64,000 nucleotides of DNA from Tricholomella constricta (Eukaryota; Basidiomycota; Agaricomycetes; Agaricales; Lyophyllaceae). The notes under the pieces were generated by a model. That model was not told the origin of the DNA, searched no databases, and saw nothing but the letters and a program-made list of their open reading frames with translations. The stretch is taken from assembly GCA_013368375.1 (NCBI GenBank), contig JAACJP010000004.1:806001-870000 (forward strand), given 5' to 3'. Made by a program: the position numbers and the translations under genes. Positions 34,801 through 45,065 of the stretch are shown piece after piece. Position 1 is the first letter of the stretch; every line of letters starts with the position of its first letter.

Positions 34801-35696
34801 GTCCCGGACAAACGATCCAATAAATTCAAGACCTGGCTTCACACTTCAGTCATGTCTCCCTGAGTGAGTGCTATCAGATACTGACTTTATCGAAGAATTC
34901 ACTTGTTTCCTCTTCCAAACCCGGTAGCAAAGCTAGAATTATAGACTTCATCACTGGACGCAGGCCAGATTGCAGTGGTAGATAATGTGTATCGAAAAGA
35001 TTGAGAAGCGTTGGCTGGATCGGAGACATGGAATTAGAACGCCATTCGGACGGACAATCAAATGACCTTTACGCACCTTGACAGACGTGGCTGCATATTC
35101 GAAGAAAGGGAACAGTCCAGAGGACCATATTGGCAAGTCCACCCTGAGGCCTTCGGGCTGGAAACAGTGATATTAGAGCGTTGTTCCGCAGTATGGCTAC
35201 GTACTCACCCCAAGGACTGATAATATGTGCAAGTATACATCCAAGGCACGTTGGTGGACGCCAGTGGGCAAAGCAGGATTTAAACACTGGGATAACCGTT
35301 TCGCGACGATGAGTTTGCGTGGTATCTCCTTGAATTGCATGTATGATTGAAACGTCTAAGTAGGTTGCCATTAATGCATAGTTTCCCGAGAGGTATTAAT
35401 TTAAATACCTTAAGAAGTTGCTTCAAAAATGCAATACAATCTGCCCATTCGTGCACATTATCAAAGGAGTTGAGACATTTCTCTACTTGTTGACTGAATT
35501 TCTTATACTTGGGATCCGATGCAAAGGTTTGCTGCGCGACGGCTAATGGATTGTCTTTATCACAGTTACATTACATGAATGATATGAGCGTAAACTAACC
35601 ACGTTCGCTCGCTCTCGTCGAGATCCATGCAGAACCCTTCGTGACGCTTGTTTGTGCACCTTCAGCAACAGACACCTTCGGAGAGATGGCGGACAT
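28874..35696 (-). CDS. Dopey family protein (Dop1)
   Basis: Very large peripheral Golgi/endosome protein that works with Mon2 and the Neo1/ATP9 flippase in membrane traffic and polarity. It starts at 35696 (MSAISPKVSVAEGAQTSVTK) and joins through a short intron to DNPLAVAQQTFASDPKYKKF and CLNSFDNVHEWADCIAFLKQ, the Dopey N-terminal domain. FFQNIWLVMLTTPSARGTSL, ALEDENLLVRRGALDLLLQS and VVLRRDLSLNRRLYTWLLGS are family hallmarks. The C-terminal part includes RLSPHNLTSFWPVLLTELVN and ends DDMFDGQ at 28874. About 6.8 kb with more than twenty short introns gives roughly 1,750 residues, close to yeast Dop1. It converges with the EF-hand gene, with 232 bases between the stops. Confidence 0.94.
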
Positions 35697-35949
35697 TGCA
35701 ATTCAAAACGCCAATCGACCAGCGAATGAGTAGTGTGTAGAAAAGGAAGAGTATTTAACTCGAAGGCCTTCAGGTTGTCGAGATAAATGGCGAAGACGAT
35801 CTCGTCGTCTAAGACGTTCACTGGTCATAAACGACACCACGTGACCATACACGTCGCCCGCTTTTGGAAGACGGCTTAGACTCGAGCGTTTTAAAGAAAA
35901 GGGACTAGGACAGATGTGAAGTAAAGAATACAGTATGGAAGCCAATAAA

Positions 35950-37481
35950 CTACGATCCGGGTGGTACTGCAAGATCCGAGTCGCCAGCTTCGGATGGCGG
36001 GGCAATAATCGTCCGCATCTTAGTCGGTGGGCGAGCACTTGTCGGTGGTAAATCGGGAATCGACGAGCCAGAACGTGAAGGAGCCGCCGAGGCCGCCAAC
36101 GATGACATCGCCTTGGCCTTGCCTCTCCCGGAGCCCCTCCCTGCGAGTGGGGCAGATATTGAGACAGCCGCCAAGCGAGGGATGGCAACGCCAGACACCT
36201 TTTCATCGCAGTGCCTGAGCTGGTTGGCTGCATACTCAGACCCCTTCTCGCCCACCCATGATCGCGCGAACCACCTCCCTCCAGCAATTCCGCGAATTTC
36301 GCGTTGGGCCACTCGCCAGTGCCTCACTTTCTTGCCACTCTTGTCGAGAGGAAGGACGGGTGCAAAGCCAGTGGCGATCTTCGGAGCAGGCTGAACCGGG
36401 AATGGTTTGGTTGGGAGGGGATATTGTGGTAGAGGGACATTCTCCAAATTGGTCTCTTCTGTCAGAGGCACAGAGGCCACGGAGCCATGAAGTTCTGGCT
36501 CTGGCTCAGGAGAGTTGGCTTCGAACTGCACCGTCACAGGTGAAGAGGCTGCCGTTCCCGTGTGACCTGTGAAAGATCTGATAAGCGTTCCGCGCGTCGG
36601 AATTTTCGATAACCCTACCAACCTTCGCTCGTTATTCCTGTATCATCAACAAGGAGGGGCAACGCGGTCTTGAGCCTGCATTCGAGCGTTAGCAGGAAGA
36701 GTGGAAGTGGGATCTGAGGGGCATACTTCGTTGGTAGTTTCTTCGAGGGTCGTGGTACATCAGGTTGCTTTTGTGCTCTTTGCGGTGTCCCTAGTTTCGA
36801 CAGATCACCGACCGGAGCACTGGAACTAACTTGCTGTGTATCCGCCTGGCCCATATCGTCAGCATGTTCCGACGGGGTAGGCTCGAACCATGTCAACGTT
36901 GGTGCAAGAATGAGCGTTCCCGACATAGTCTTCTCTTGCGCCTTCCTCTCGTCTTCCGCTATCCGTTTTTCGCTTTTCCGAGGCTTGCGTTTGCTGGAAG
37001 TCTTACGCTTCGACGCATCTGTGGAACGACTGGGGTTCGGAAGCGCTGCTGCAGGTACCGGTTTCATGAGCTCGTCATCGTCGTCGTCAATGAGTTGGTC
37101 TTCTTCCTCCTCGACTTCGTCGTATTCCTCATCTGTATTTATCAACGGTGCTCGGAATCGAGGCCAGCTTCGGAGTGGAGGCCAGGTTGCCCCCAACGGT
37201 AATCGGGGTCGAGGCGGCGGCAAGGTGCGCATCATCGGCTGACGACGTAAAGGTTTGTGTGTTGGCGGCGGGGACTCTTCCTCGCGAAGAGTAGATATTT
37301 CGGGTGCATCCATGTCTACGTCGTGGTCCATATCGTGTGAGTCGGAGAGTTGGCCGTGAGTTGTTGGTTCGTAAGTGACCCAGGGCGATGCGCGAAACAC
37401 TGATATTGCCTGAGGCTTGTTTGGATGTATTTCATGGCTGCCACTGCCATGAATTGTCGGGTATGGATTGACGCCTGGCAT
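35950..37481 (-). CDS. Acidic/proline-rich nuclear-type protein, possibly Ies4-like
   Basis: Two exons: 37481 to about 36640, and about 36561 to 35950, joined at SEG/HTGTAASSP, where ttcacag precedes GTCACACGG. The first exon has an arginine/proline-rich stretch, an acidic run with repeated Glu and Asp, and the bipartite basic cluster KRKTSSKRKPRKSEKR, which looks like a nuclear localisation signal. The second exon has VLPLDKSGKKVRHWRVAQRE, then IRGIAGGRWFARSWVG. That spacing (LDxSG...RxW...R..R...G..W....W) recalls the C-terminal motif of the INO80 subunit Ies4 of filamentous fungi, but the match is from memory of the pattern and weak. The C-terminus is serine/alanine/proline-rich. Otherwise uncharacterised. 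Confidence 0.75.
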
Positions 37482-37637
37482 GTGGAATCAAGCAGGGCTT
37501 GGACGGCAGCCAACTCAGTATCACTTGTCGCTGGCTGATTGTTCCCTGAATTCAGTCAGGCAATCTTTAAACGGCATCCGCATTCATGTTGCCAAATGAT
37601 GTATCCAAAGGGCCATTTCCAATTCGGCCAAAAGCGT

Positions 37638-38150
37638 TCAGGTACACACCCCCTCCGACTCGTTCTCGTATCCTGCCCATTTCCCCAACTTGTCGTCCAC
37701 ATCCAACATGCGCGTATCGTAGTAAATATGGGCAGTGGGCTTTAGTGCGTCTATATCCTTGATCTTGCCCTCCCCGACTCGTTCCAAATGTGCGCCCCAT
37801 ATACTCCATTTATTTGCCTTCATATTTCTGGAAGCCACACATGCCCCGCACCCCTTGCACCTGAACCGGGTCTTCCATGGCCTTTCAAGCGGTGAGAAGG
37901 AGTCCAGGACGGTATCGCTCGGTTGTTCATGGGTCCATGCAAATGCTGATGCAGGGAAGTGGATTGTGTGAATGAACGGGCACCCTGCCTTGGACGGTCA
38001 TTGAACATACATAATTGACGGCGACGATTGTTACCCACCCGTCAACCTTTGGCATAAAGTACAATGACAATACGCGCTGAGAATGGGTTTGCCGGTGACT
38101 TTGTACGACACTGAACCGCAGAAACAGCTTCCCTTGTAGACTACTGACAT
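37638..38150 (-). CDS. CENP-V/GFA (Mss4-fold) zinc domain protein
   Basis: Two exons (38150-38039 and 37984-37638) give 152 residues. The start is MSVVYKGSCFCGSVSYKVTG. Zinc ligands appear in the expected order: CFC at the N-terminus, CHCTLC in the middle and CKGC later. Between them are QRLTGCPFIHTIHFPASAFA and, after the last pair, NKWSIWGAHLERVGEGKI and AHIYYDTRMLDVDDKLGKWA. This is the glutathione-dependent formaldehyde-activating enzyme/CENP-V domain. In fungi these are usually small enzymes of unknown substrate, so formaldehyde activation should not be assumed. The stop at 37638 follows ESEGVCT; a longer C-terminus through another intron is possible but not needed. Confidence 0.85.
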
Positions 38151-38639
38151 GGAGGATGATGGAATGATCTTGCATCATCATACCAATACCGTATCGAGCA
38201 AACGGTTTTATACCTCCCAATCTGGGTTTCCCCCATCTCGAGAGTCTCAAGTATAGGCAAGAACATTAGAAGTCGGCTTGACACAGACGATTATGCACTT
38301 CGGTCACCGGTACGTCCCTCGTTCTCGGTCTTAAGGTCCAACTGCGTCGTGTACAGAAACTGTTTGCGACGCGTCTCTCTCCACAGCGGGCCATCTCTAC
38401 TACTTTCTCTCTGTCGCTCATGCCTCTTAAGATCGTATGAAGGCAGTCGGAAAGCTTTATGTGTAGTAGACCGTTTGATTTAAGACATCAACGCCCGTGT
38501 ATCTAATCCGCTACTACGACAATCAGCCCAAAGAGAAAAAGAGAAAAACTTGGAGGCTCTTTGACGTCGCAAAGACGCGCATGTTCTTCGAGCCAGGCCT
38601 GCTCATAAAAGAAAAAAAATTGTGCTCAAATGCCCAAGC
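38151..38639. other. Intergenic upstream of the GFA gene
   Basis: About 490 bases between the GFA gene start and its decayed copy. No open frame with recognisable content; presumably promoter. Confidence 0.45.
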
Positions 38640-39000
38640 GCAGAAGTGTCAAAGTCCGGAAGGGACCCAGTGAGAGGATGGGTAAGAGAGATAGCGATGG
38701 TGGCGCACTCTGTCTTGAAATGACGATGTCCACACCAGACCTTCGGATTTGAAACCTTCGAAAGCATAAGCGGCTCCGCATTTCTTGCATCTGATTGGAT
38801 GTATTGAGAACGGCATCGTGCAGAAGCTCTTGTGAGTCCGTTACTGAACGTAGAGGCACGGATGTGTATACATATGGACACGCCGATCGTCGCACCATAA
38901 AGAGCAGGGAACGTAGAGCCTTTGGACGGCGGCAATAGGCATTAGGGTGGGGTAATCAGTAATAAGCAAAACAGCTCCCTTCGTGGACGGCCTTTATCAT
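38640..39000 (-). pseudogene. Probable decayed second CENP-V/GFA copy
   Basis: Reading on the minus strand from about 39000, pieces of the GFA domain appear in different frames. VHEGSCFAYY (compare YKGSCFCGSVSY) is followed by a stop. AYC followed by CCAAAGG matches AYCHC...CQRL. ICIHIRASTFSNGLT compares with FIHTIHFPASAFAWT, and IHPIRCKKCGAAYAF compares with KTRFRCKGCGACVAS. The first Cys pair is lost and the frames do not join through plausible introns, so this looks like a broken tandem duplicate. It could instead be a fast-changing gene whose introns I have missed. Confidence 0.45.
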
Positions 39001-39434
39001 GTCGTCGATTACAATCTGGATTGAAAGCCTTGTGATATTCCGCAGGTGTGGTGGAATCTGTGTGGATTCAAATTCGTCCAAGCCATGGGCGATATCAGAA
39101 CAGAAAGTCAGAGCCGTAATAAATTCCCCAACGAATAAAATAAACGCCGTTTGTTTAAAGCAAGACTCACTGGAACGTAGCCCGGAGCCAAGCCGGGATT
39201 CACCAAACTTAGGCTGCGATCTCTTGTTACGTAATCAACGACCGAAATTCTCCGCTGTCCACTGCCGTATCCGATACATTTTCCCAACCCGCTCTTTCAA
39301 AAGTTCAGGTGCGTTTGACTGCCTGGAATCCCCTAATTTTGGCGTTGACTGAACCCATTATTTGCGCAGTGTCGTTCTTTGAGGACACCTTGCCTCTGAC
39401 CTTTAGATCTGTGTGAACGGGCAAGGCAAAAACT
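39001..39434. other. Intergenic upstream of ATP synthase subunit e
   Basis: About 430 bases between the divergent GFA copy and ATP synthase subunit e. No gene, repeat or RNA recognised. Confidence 0.45.
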
Positions 39435-39857
39435 ATGGTTTCGGCAACTGTCAACGTATGTCTCCGACTCTTGTTTTCTGCCAAGTTGTTCAAGTCTAAC
39501 ACTCTCTGTTGCGAATGCGCAGGTCGTCCGGTATACGGCGCTCTTCACCGGTGTTGTTTATGGCTTCTATCACCGCCGCACACTGCAAGCACAGCATGAC
39601 CAACTAAAAGTGGAGCACGCCTTGCATAGTAGGGAGCGCCTGATTGCTGAGGCAAAGGAAGCATGGAAGAGAAAGAATGATGCGCAGAACTCCAATGGTG
39701 CGTTCAACATTCCCGCCTGACTTCGCCAGAGGGATACCTTCGTTCTGTTCATGACATAAACCCTGCTGACACACTTCTGTTTTCAGTCATTACGGACCCA
39801 GAGGACCCTCGATTCGACCTAGAGAAAGTGCTACTGACGTTCGATAAGGCCTCATAG
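39435..39857 (+). CDS. ATP21: Mitochondrial F1Fo ATP synthase subunit e (Atp21/Tim11)
   Basis: Small inner-membrane subunit needed for ATP synthase dimers and crista shape. Three exons (39435-39455, 39523-39697, 39787-39857) give 88 residues. The N-terminus MVSATVNVVRYTALFTGVVY matches the yeast form in pattern (TVNVLRYSALG). The membrane helix carries the dimer-forming GxxxG as G-V-V-Y-G, followed by FYHRR. The rest is a charged helix (HALHSRERLIAEAKEAWKRK) facing the intermembrane space, then a short acidic exon ending LTFDKAS. Confidence 0.92.
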
Positions 39858-40195
39858 TAGACCTGTCTGTACCGCTTCAGTGGAGATTGCTACACCATGA
39901 ATGGTTTTCACGTGCCGCCCCGCGCATTCCACCTGATATACTGTGCTAGTCACCTAAATAGATATTTCCAACTTCTTGTATGAAGGGATGGACGCAGCAG
40001 CTGTGTATATGACACTGCATGCGTGAAAATGTGGGCAGCTTCAGCTCAACCGTGAGAAACGGCGCGTCGCGTCAATTTCATCTTTACACCCATTCAACAT
40101 TCTGCCAGTGGCCACTTCGTCTTTTTAATTGGAATAAACACTTCAACCGGCCCTACTGAACTTTTAAATTCAACACATCTGGAAAGAAGAAGACA
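39858..40195. other. Intergenic between ATP synthase subunit e and RBBP4/Hat2
   Basis: About 340 bases: a 3' end and the promoter of the WD40 gene. Nothing else seen. Confidence 0.45.
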
Positions 40196-42136
40196 ATGAA
40201 GCCCCAAATTGAGGAGGTGGAGGACGATCTTGCCGCGGAGGAAGAGAACAAGTTGATCAACGAGGTCCGTCCACGCGTCAACTTCTCCCTCATTTTCATC
40301 ATCACTGATCTGGATATGTGCAGGAGTATAAAACATGGTGATCTAAACGTTACATTCGTTATATCGCGCAGGAGCTGATGTGCCGCGTTATTGTAAAGGA
40401 AGAAGAACGCACCCTACCTCTACGACGTCGTCATCACTCACGCCCTCGACTGGCCTAGTCTGACTTGCCAATGGTTCCCTGATAAAGAATCGTACGCCGT
40501 CCCCTTTTTCCCCCCCTTCTTCATCTTTCATACGAACCACTCTCCCAGCCCCGCAAACAAGCCTTATACAACCCACCGGCTCCTCCTCGGCACGCACACC
40601 TCTGGGCAAGCGCAAGACTATCTCCAAATTGCGACCGTGCAGATTCCGAAGCGCGAGCATCCCGCGTCGGGCGCGGATAAGCTTGACTCGGGCGATTACG
40701 ATGAGCGCGGGGAGCTCGGCGGGCACACGATCCCCCCTGCGCCGCGTATACAGGTCATCCAGAAGATCAACCACGCGGGTGAGGTCAACCGCGCGCGCTA
40801 CATGCCTCAGAACCCCGACCTCATTGCGACGAAGGCCGTCACTGGCGAGGTGCTCATTTTCGATCGCACGAAGCACTCGAGTGAGCCTGAGAGAGGGGGC
40901 GTGTGTAAGCCAGATATCAGGCTTGTGGGCCAGAACAGGGAGGGGTTAGTTGCTATTTCCTGTTTGCTTTGGCCTGGGAGGTGCTGATTCGTCGGAGTAT
41001 AGCTTTGGGCTAGCTTGGAATCCTGTCAAGGCTGGACATGTCCTAGGCGCGTCTGAGGATATGACTGTTTGCCACTGGTGCGCAAAGCATTTTCTTTTGA
41101 AAGCATTCACTGAAGTATGAAACCAGGGATATCAACTCGTATACGAAAGCGAACACAACCATTGAGCCGACCACAGTTTTCCGAGGCCACACGTCAATTG
41201 TTGGTGTACGTGTAGTTCATTATTCAACCAGTCCATTGCATCATGATGCATATCTAGGACGTTGACTGGCATGCCACGGATGAGAATGTCTTCGCCAGCG
41301 TCGGCGACGATAAAATGTTGATGATGTACGTTCTTTCACATTACTCAATCTACACATTGCTCACTAGCCGCGTTAAGATGGGACAAGAGGACGCCCTCAG
41401 AGGCTAAGCTTAGAGTACAGGCACACGACCAAGAGATTCTTGCTGTCGCGTTTAGTCCTGCCACAGAACACCTGCTTATAACAGGCAGCGCAGACAAGGT
41501 AAGTTTCAAGACTGTGAATATCCCATGGCAGGTCTCAATGTTTGCTTCCCGCCAACAGACGACCGTTCTCCATGACATGCGGACACCCGGCAGGAAGCTG
41601 CACGTATTCGAGTCGCACACCGACGAAGTACTACACATTGCTTGGTCACCGCACAACCCTAGCATCTTCGCATCCGCGTCCAGCGATCGCCGCATTAACA
41701 TTTGGGACTTGTCATTGATCGGACAAGAGCAGACACCTGACGACCAGGAGGACGGGCCGCCGGAGCTGCTTTTCATTCATGGTGGTATGTCGTCGAAACC
41801 TGAGTGTTCATATTTAAATGACTCACGTCGCATCTGTACCAATTTATAGGCCACACGGCGCGCCCTACCGACTTCTCTTGGGCACCTGGTGAGGCGGAGA
41901 ACTGGACTGTTGCAAGTGCCTCGGAGGACAACGTCGTAATGGTCTGGCAGCCGACAATGCGTGTCTGGGCTGGGGATGAAGTCAGAGTGGATGAGAAAGA
42001 GCTGGAGGGGGACATCATGGAGGGTATTGAAACCACCGCAGCAGGAGCGTCCGAAAAGGAAAAGTCGAAGGGCAGCGGGAGCGGGAGCCTGAGGAGTCAA
42101 AGCATGGATGTCAGTGCCACGTCTGGGGATGACTGA
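40196..42136 (+). CDS. RBBP4/Hat2/Msi1-type WD40 histone-binding protein
   Basis: Histone H4 chaperone shared by Hat1 acetyltransferase, CAF-1, deacetylase and Polycomb complexes. It starts at 40196 with MKPQIEEVEDDLAAEEENKL; the next exon gives NAPYLYDVVITHALDWPSLTCQW, the family N-terminal helix and first blade. HRLLLGTHTSGQAQDYLQIA, IATKAVTGEVLIFDRTKHSS, FGLAWNPVKAGHVLGASEDM, VFRGHTSIVGDVDWHATDEN, VFASVGDDKMLMMWDKR, HTDEVLHIAWSPHNPSIFAS and ASEDNVVMVWQPTMRVWAGD mark the propeller blades. [20 protein letters not shown] is the binding-loop region typical of RBBP4. The C-terminal tail is serine/glycine-rich and longer than in yeast Hat2. About six introns are present. Confidence 0.95.
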
Positions 42137-42338
42137 GCATTGCAGCGTATCTTCCCAAGCTGTTCGTCCTTCCAATACTGCTGCGGGAGAAAAGCTTGCT
42201 TGAAGCGGCAGATACACAGAGGGTATGGCGAAAAATATATAAATAAGAGCAGGTGATGATGTACATGTGTGTGTCCTGACCCCTTTTTCCCCTGCAACTG
42301 AAAAGGTCGCCTCCTGTAAGTAAGTGTATGTGCTCTCC

Positions 42339-42649
42339 TCATAGGAATACGATGCGGACGAGCTCGAAGAGCACTGCAGCTGTATTAGGATCACCCGTCC
42401 GGTGAACAAGATCTCGGAGAACGCACCTCCGCCGACAATAACAAATACAATGACGCCCAATGCCCAGAGATTAATGGGACTCCTTTTTGCAAGCTGTTCT
42501 TGCCGTGAAGGGTGCGTAGGCTTTTTGCCCGCACGAGCATCCTTCGCGAACTTTGCGTTCCGCTGGCGCATCTCGAATTCCGTGGGCTGGCAACAGATGG
42601 GATGTCAGTGGGCACGGTGCAACGACAACACAACCTGCAGGCGTACCAT
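42339..42649 (-). CDS. RAMP4/SERP1/Ysy6 family ER membrane protein
   Basis: Small tail-anchored protein associated with the Sec61 translocon and ER stress. Three exons: 42649-42647 (only the ATG), 42586-42427 and 42373-42339. They give 65 residues, the family length. The sequence begins MPTEFEMRQRNAKFAKDARA, then GKKPTHPSRQEQLAKRSPIN, then a membrane anchor LWALGVIVFVIVGG joined to VLFELVRIVFL. The last intron (42374-42426) has a CCTAATAC branch site. If it is not spliced, the frame runs on for about 200 codons with nonsense composition, which supports the splice. It is divergent from the Bmt5-like gene, with 200 bases between starts. Confidence 0.88.
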
Positions 42650-42849
42650 TGTGGATAATTTATAGGGTAAGGAGTGAGGAGGGCTAGGAGGTCAATGTAC
42701 AGACTTAGAATGTGGGTTGGGCGAACGTGGCACTTGCATCGCTTCGCGCTCGGCCTGGTCTCGTGCACGTCACGAACTGCTGCTTGGCTAAGGCCTTAGA
42801 TCCAAGCACCACGCAAACAACCGATCAAATCACTTTCGCGCACGCCGAC

Positions 42850-43965
42850 ATGGGCAAAGGCAAGAACCTCAAGGCCGCGTTGCAGTCGCAACAGTCCCGG
42901 CTCAAGGCCAAGCAGAAGCTCTCACATGCCACACAGGTCGCGGATCAGCGTTCACAAAAAAATGCGAAACAGCAGCATTCTAAGGGGACCGTAACGAAAG
43001 GCAAAGGAAAAGCCGCGCCTGCACCCCCACCTCGGCAGACGACGATACCCTTCCGGCCCACGGACAAAATCCTCTTAGTTGGTGAAGGAAATTTTTCCTT
43101 TGCACGTGCGCTAGTTTGCGTTCCACCGCCGGGGCTGCAGGGCTTTCCTCCGCGGAACTTGACTGCGACGGCGTATGATAAGGAGGAGGAGTGTTACGAG
43201 AAGTACGCTGATGCACGCGAGATTGTGGCGGACCTCCGTGAGAGGGGCGTAGAAGTGCTTTTTGGCGTTGATGCGTCGCGTTTGGAGAAAACGGCGAAAT
43301 TGAAGGGACGGAGATGGGATCGCGTGGTTTGGAACTTCCCTCATGCTGGTGCGTCAGCTATGATATCATAATACCTTGATTTCAACATTTATTTCATAAC
43401 AGGGAAAGGAATAACCGACCAGGATAGAAATATTCTATCCAACCAGGTCTTGATTCTTGGATTCTTGCGGTCTGCATCCGAGGTCTTGTCGTTAGGCCCA
43501 GTTCCCTCCTTTACAACTCCGAGAAAACGGAAAACGAGCGAAGATGACGAAGAAGAGGAAGAAGCCACACTGTTCGAGAATGACGAAGGAGATGAATATA
43601 ATTTCATTATACCGGAAGAGGCTGTTCAGACGCGAGGAACAATCCTGATCACTCTGAGAAATGTAGTGCCGTACACGCTATGGTTCGTCATCGTCTTGAG
43701 AATCGCAAGTTGGGAGACTGAAAATACCCGTTCCAGGGACGTGCCGCGTCTTGCTAAAAAACCACCATTACCCACGTCAGGAAGCACACCGCCTAATCCA
43801 CGGTTTACGGTTCTGCGGTCTTTTGGATTCAACCGTAGCGCCTACAAGGGGTACGAACACCGAATGACGAAAGGCACGCGAGCGCACGGGGCTGGAAAAA
43901 CGGGAGAGGGTGGTGAGGATCGGACATGGGAATTTTGTTTGCAAGACGTGGAACCAGAGGAATGA
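42850..43965 (+). CDS. Bmt5-type 25S rRNA (uridine-N3) methyltransferase
   Basis: DUF2431 Rossmann-fold methyltransferase of the nucleolus. It starts at 42850 (MGKGKNLKAALQSQQSRLKA) with a lysine-rich N-terminus. Motif I is DKILLVGEGNFSFARAL, the SAM-binding hallmark; FPPRNLTATAYDKEEECYEK and VEVLFGVDASRLEKTAKLKG follow, then the catalytic-side DRVVWNFPHAG joined over an intron to KGITDQDRNI. ILITLRNVVPYTLW joins over a second intron (about 43683-43736) to DVPRLAKKPPLP. RSFGFNRSAYKGYEHRMTKG is the conserved C-terminal block. An acidic insert (SEDDEEEEEATLFENDEGDE) sits in the middle. It converges with uL10m, with about 80 bases between the stops. Confidence 0.93.
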
Positions 43966-44048
43966 TCATGAGTTTCTTCGGGGTCGTTCAGCTTGGATTG
44001 ACAAAGGAATGAAAATTATAATATATTATAGATCCATAAATTCCGCGT

Positions 44049-44936
44049 CTACGGCGGTGATGCACCGTCTGTACTCGTCGACGAAGCATCCTCCTCTAAT
44101 CCCTTTTTCAGACCCTCCAGTGTCCGCGCCAAAGTCCCACCACTCGCCTGGCTCAGGACACCCGCCAACTGTGCACCCGGTGCGCTGAGCAGTCCTACGA
44201 TTTGCGCGCGCAGAGTATCGAGCGTCGGGAGCTTCGACACATCCTTCACACCCTCTGGGAGGAATACTCGACCTTCGATGAGCGCACCGACGAGCTTCAG
44301 CTCGGGGTGCAGGACCTGCCGCATGCGCTTCATCCTCCGGCCAGGAGTTGCAGGATCCGCGTTCTTCTCCTCCTCTTCCTTCTTTATCTCCTCCGCGGTC
44401 TTCGGGGGGCGTGGAGGGACACCACGCTCCAGGGAGCGCAGAATAGCGTTGAGCTGCGGGGGGTCGAAGGACGGCAGGGCGAGGACGGCAAAGTTGCCGG
44501 ACGTTTCGCCTATCATCTCGTCGGCGGCATCGAGGTTTACACCGGGGAAGTCGCGCAGGGCAGCACCGAAGATGCTTGTGCGGATGACGGTGAGAGTTGG
44601 CTGGGGTTGGGGCGTGGCGGGTATGGCGGCAGAGGCCAGGGACGGGGTGGTGCGGTTGGCGGCCAAGACGATGTCACGACGAAGTTTTATTAGGCGCGTG
44701 GCGGAGAATTGTGTGTGGTGGAGGAAGAGCAGCGGCCCCGCGGCGCCCCCGTTCAGAATTTTCGTATACCAGCTGTACTGGAATGCTTTTTTGTCTTTAA
44801 AGACGCGTGGCAGCTTTTTGCCGGGGAGATGTTTGGCAGCCTTTACGGAGATGGCATAGCCGCGCGAGGTAGACGGAATACCTGGCTTGGACGCTGCCAG
44901 CCACGACGAGCAGCGGCCGGTACACACAGCGAGCAT
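44049..44936 (-). CDS. Mitochondrial large ribosomal subunit protein uL10m
   Basis: Part of the mitoribosome stalk base. An intronless frame of 295 codons from the ATG at 44936. The N-terminus (MLAVCTGRCSSWLAASKPGI and on to STSRGYAISVKAAKH) is rich in Arg/Ser/Ala and short of acids, as expected for a mitochondrial presequence. The conserved part has LLFLHHTQFSATRLIKLRRD, TVIRTSIFGAALRDFP, FAVLALPSFDPPQLNAILRS and PELKLVGALIEGRVFLPEGV, then VSKLPTLDTLRAQIVGLLSA, the L10 helix. The frame stays open upstream to 45236, but the 44936 ATG gives the targeting signal. It shares a 130-base divergent promoter with Fip1. Confidence 0.9.
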   Translation of the reverse strand: MLAVCTGRCSSWLAASKPGIPSTSRGYAISVKAAKHLPGKKLPRVFKDKKAFQYSWYTKILNGGAAGPLLFLHHTQFSATRLIKLRRDIVLAANRTTPSLASAAIPATPQPQPTLTVIRTSIFGAALRDFPGVNLDAADEMIGETSGNFAVLALPSFDPPQLNAILRSLERGVPPRPPKTAEEIKKEEEEKNADPATPGRRMKRMRQVLHPELKLVGALIEGRVFLPEGVKDVSKLPTLDTLRAQIVGLLSAPGAQLAGVLSQASGGTLARTLEGLKKGLEEDASSTSTDGASPP

Positions 44937-45065
44937 CGAGGGGAAATCGAGAGAGTGGTGGACGAGGAGCGTCGGATTTCGGAACGCAATATTTCTGTGA
45001 CCGGTCACGATTCCGTCACGCCTGTTCTCCAGCTCTCTGCCTTCACCTGTAAACACTAGTTGCAA

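Noticed and set aside
41777..42571. 264-codon minus-strand frame that could be taken as one large protein
   Set aside because: Only its first part is real (RAMP4); the rest is readthrough of an unspliced intron and then antisense to the WD40 gene.
42712..42849. In-frame upstream extension of the Bmt5-like protein
   Set aside because: The ATG at 42850 (MGKGKNLK) matches the family start; the upstream part overlaps the divergent RAMP4 promoter.
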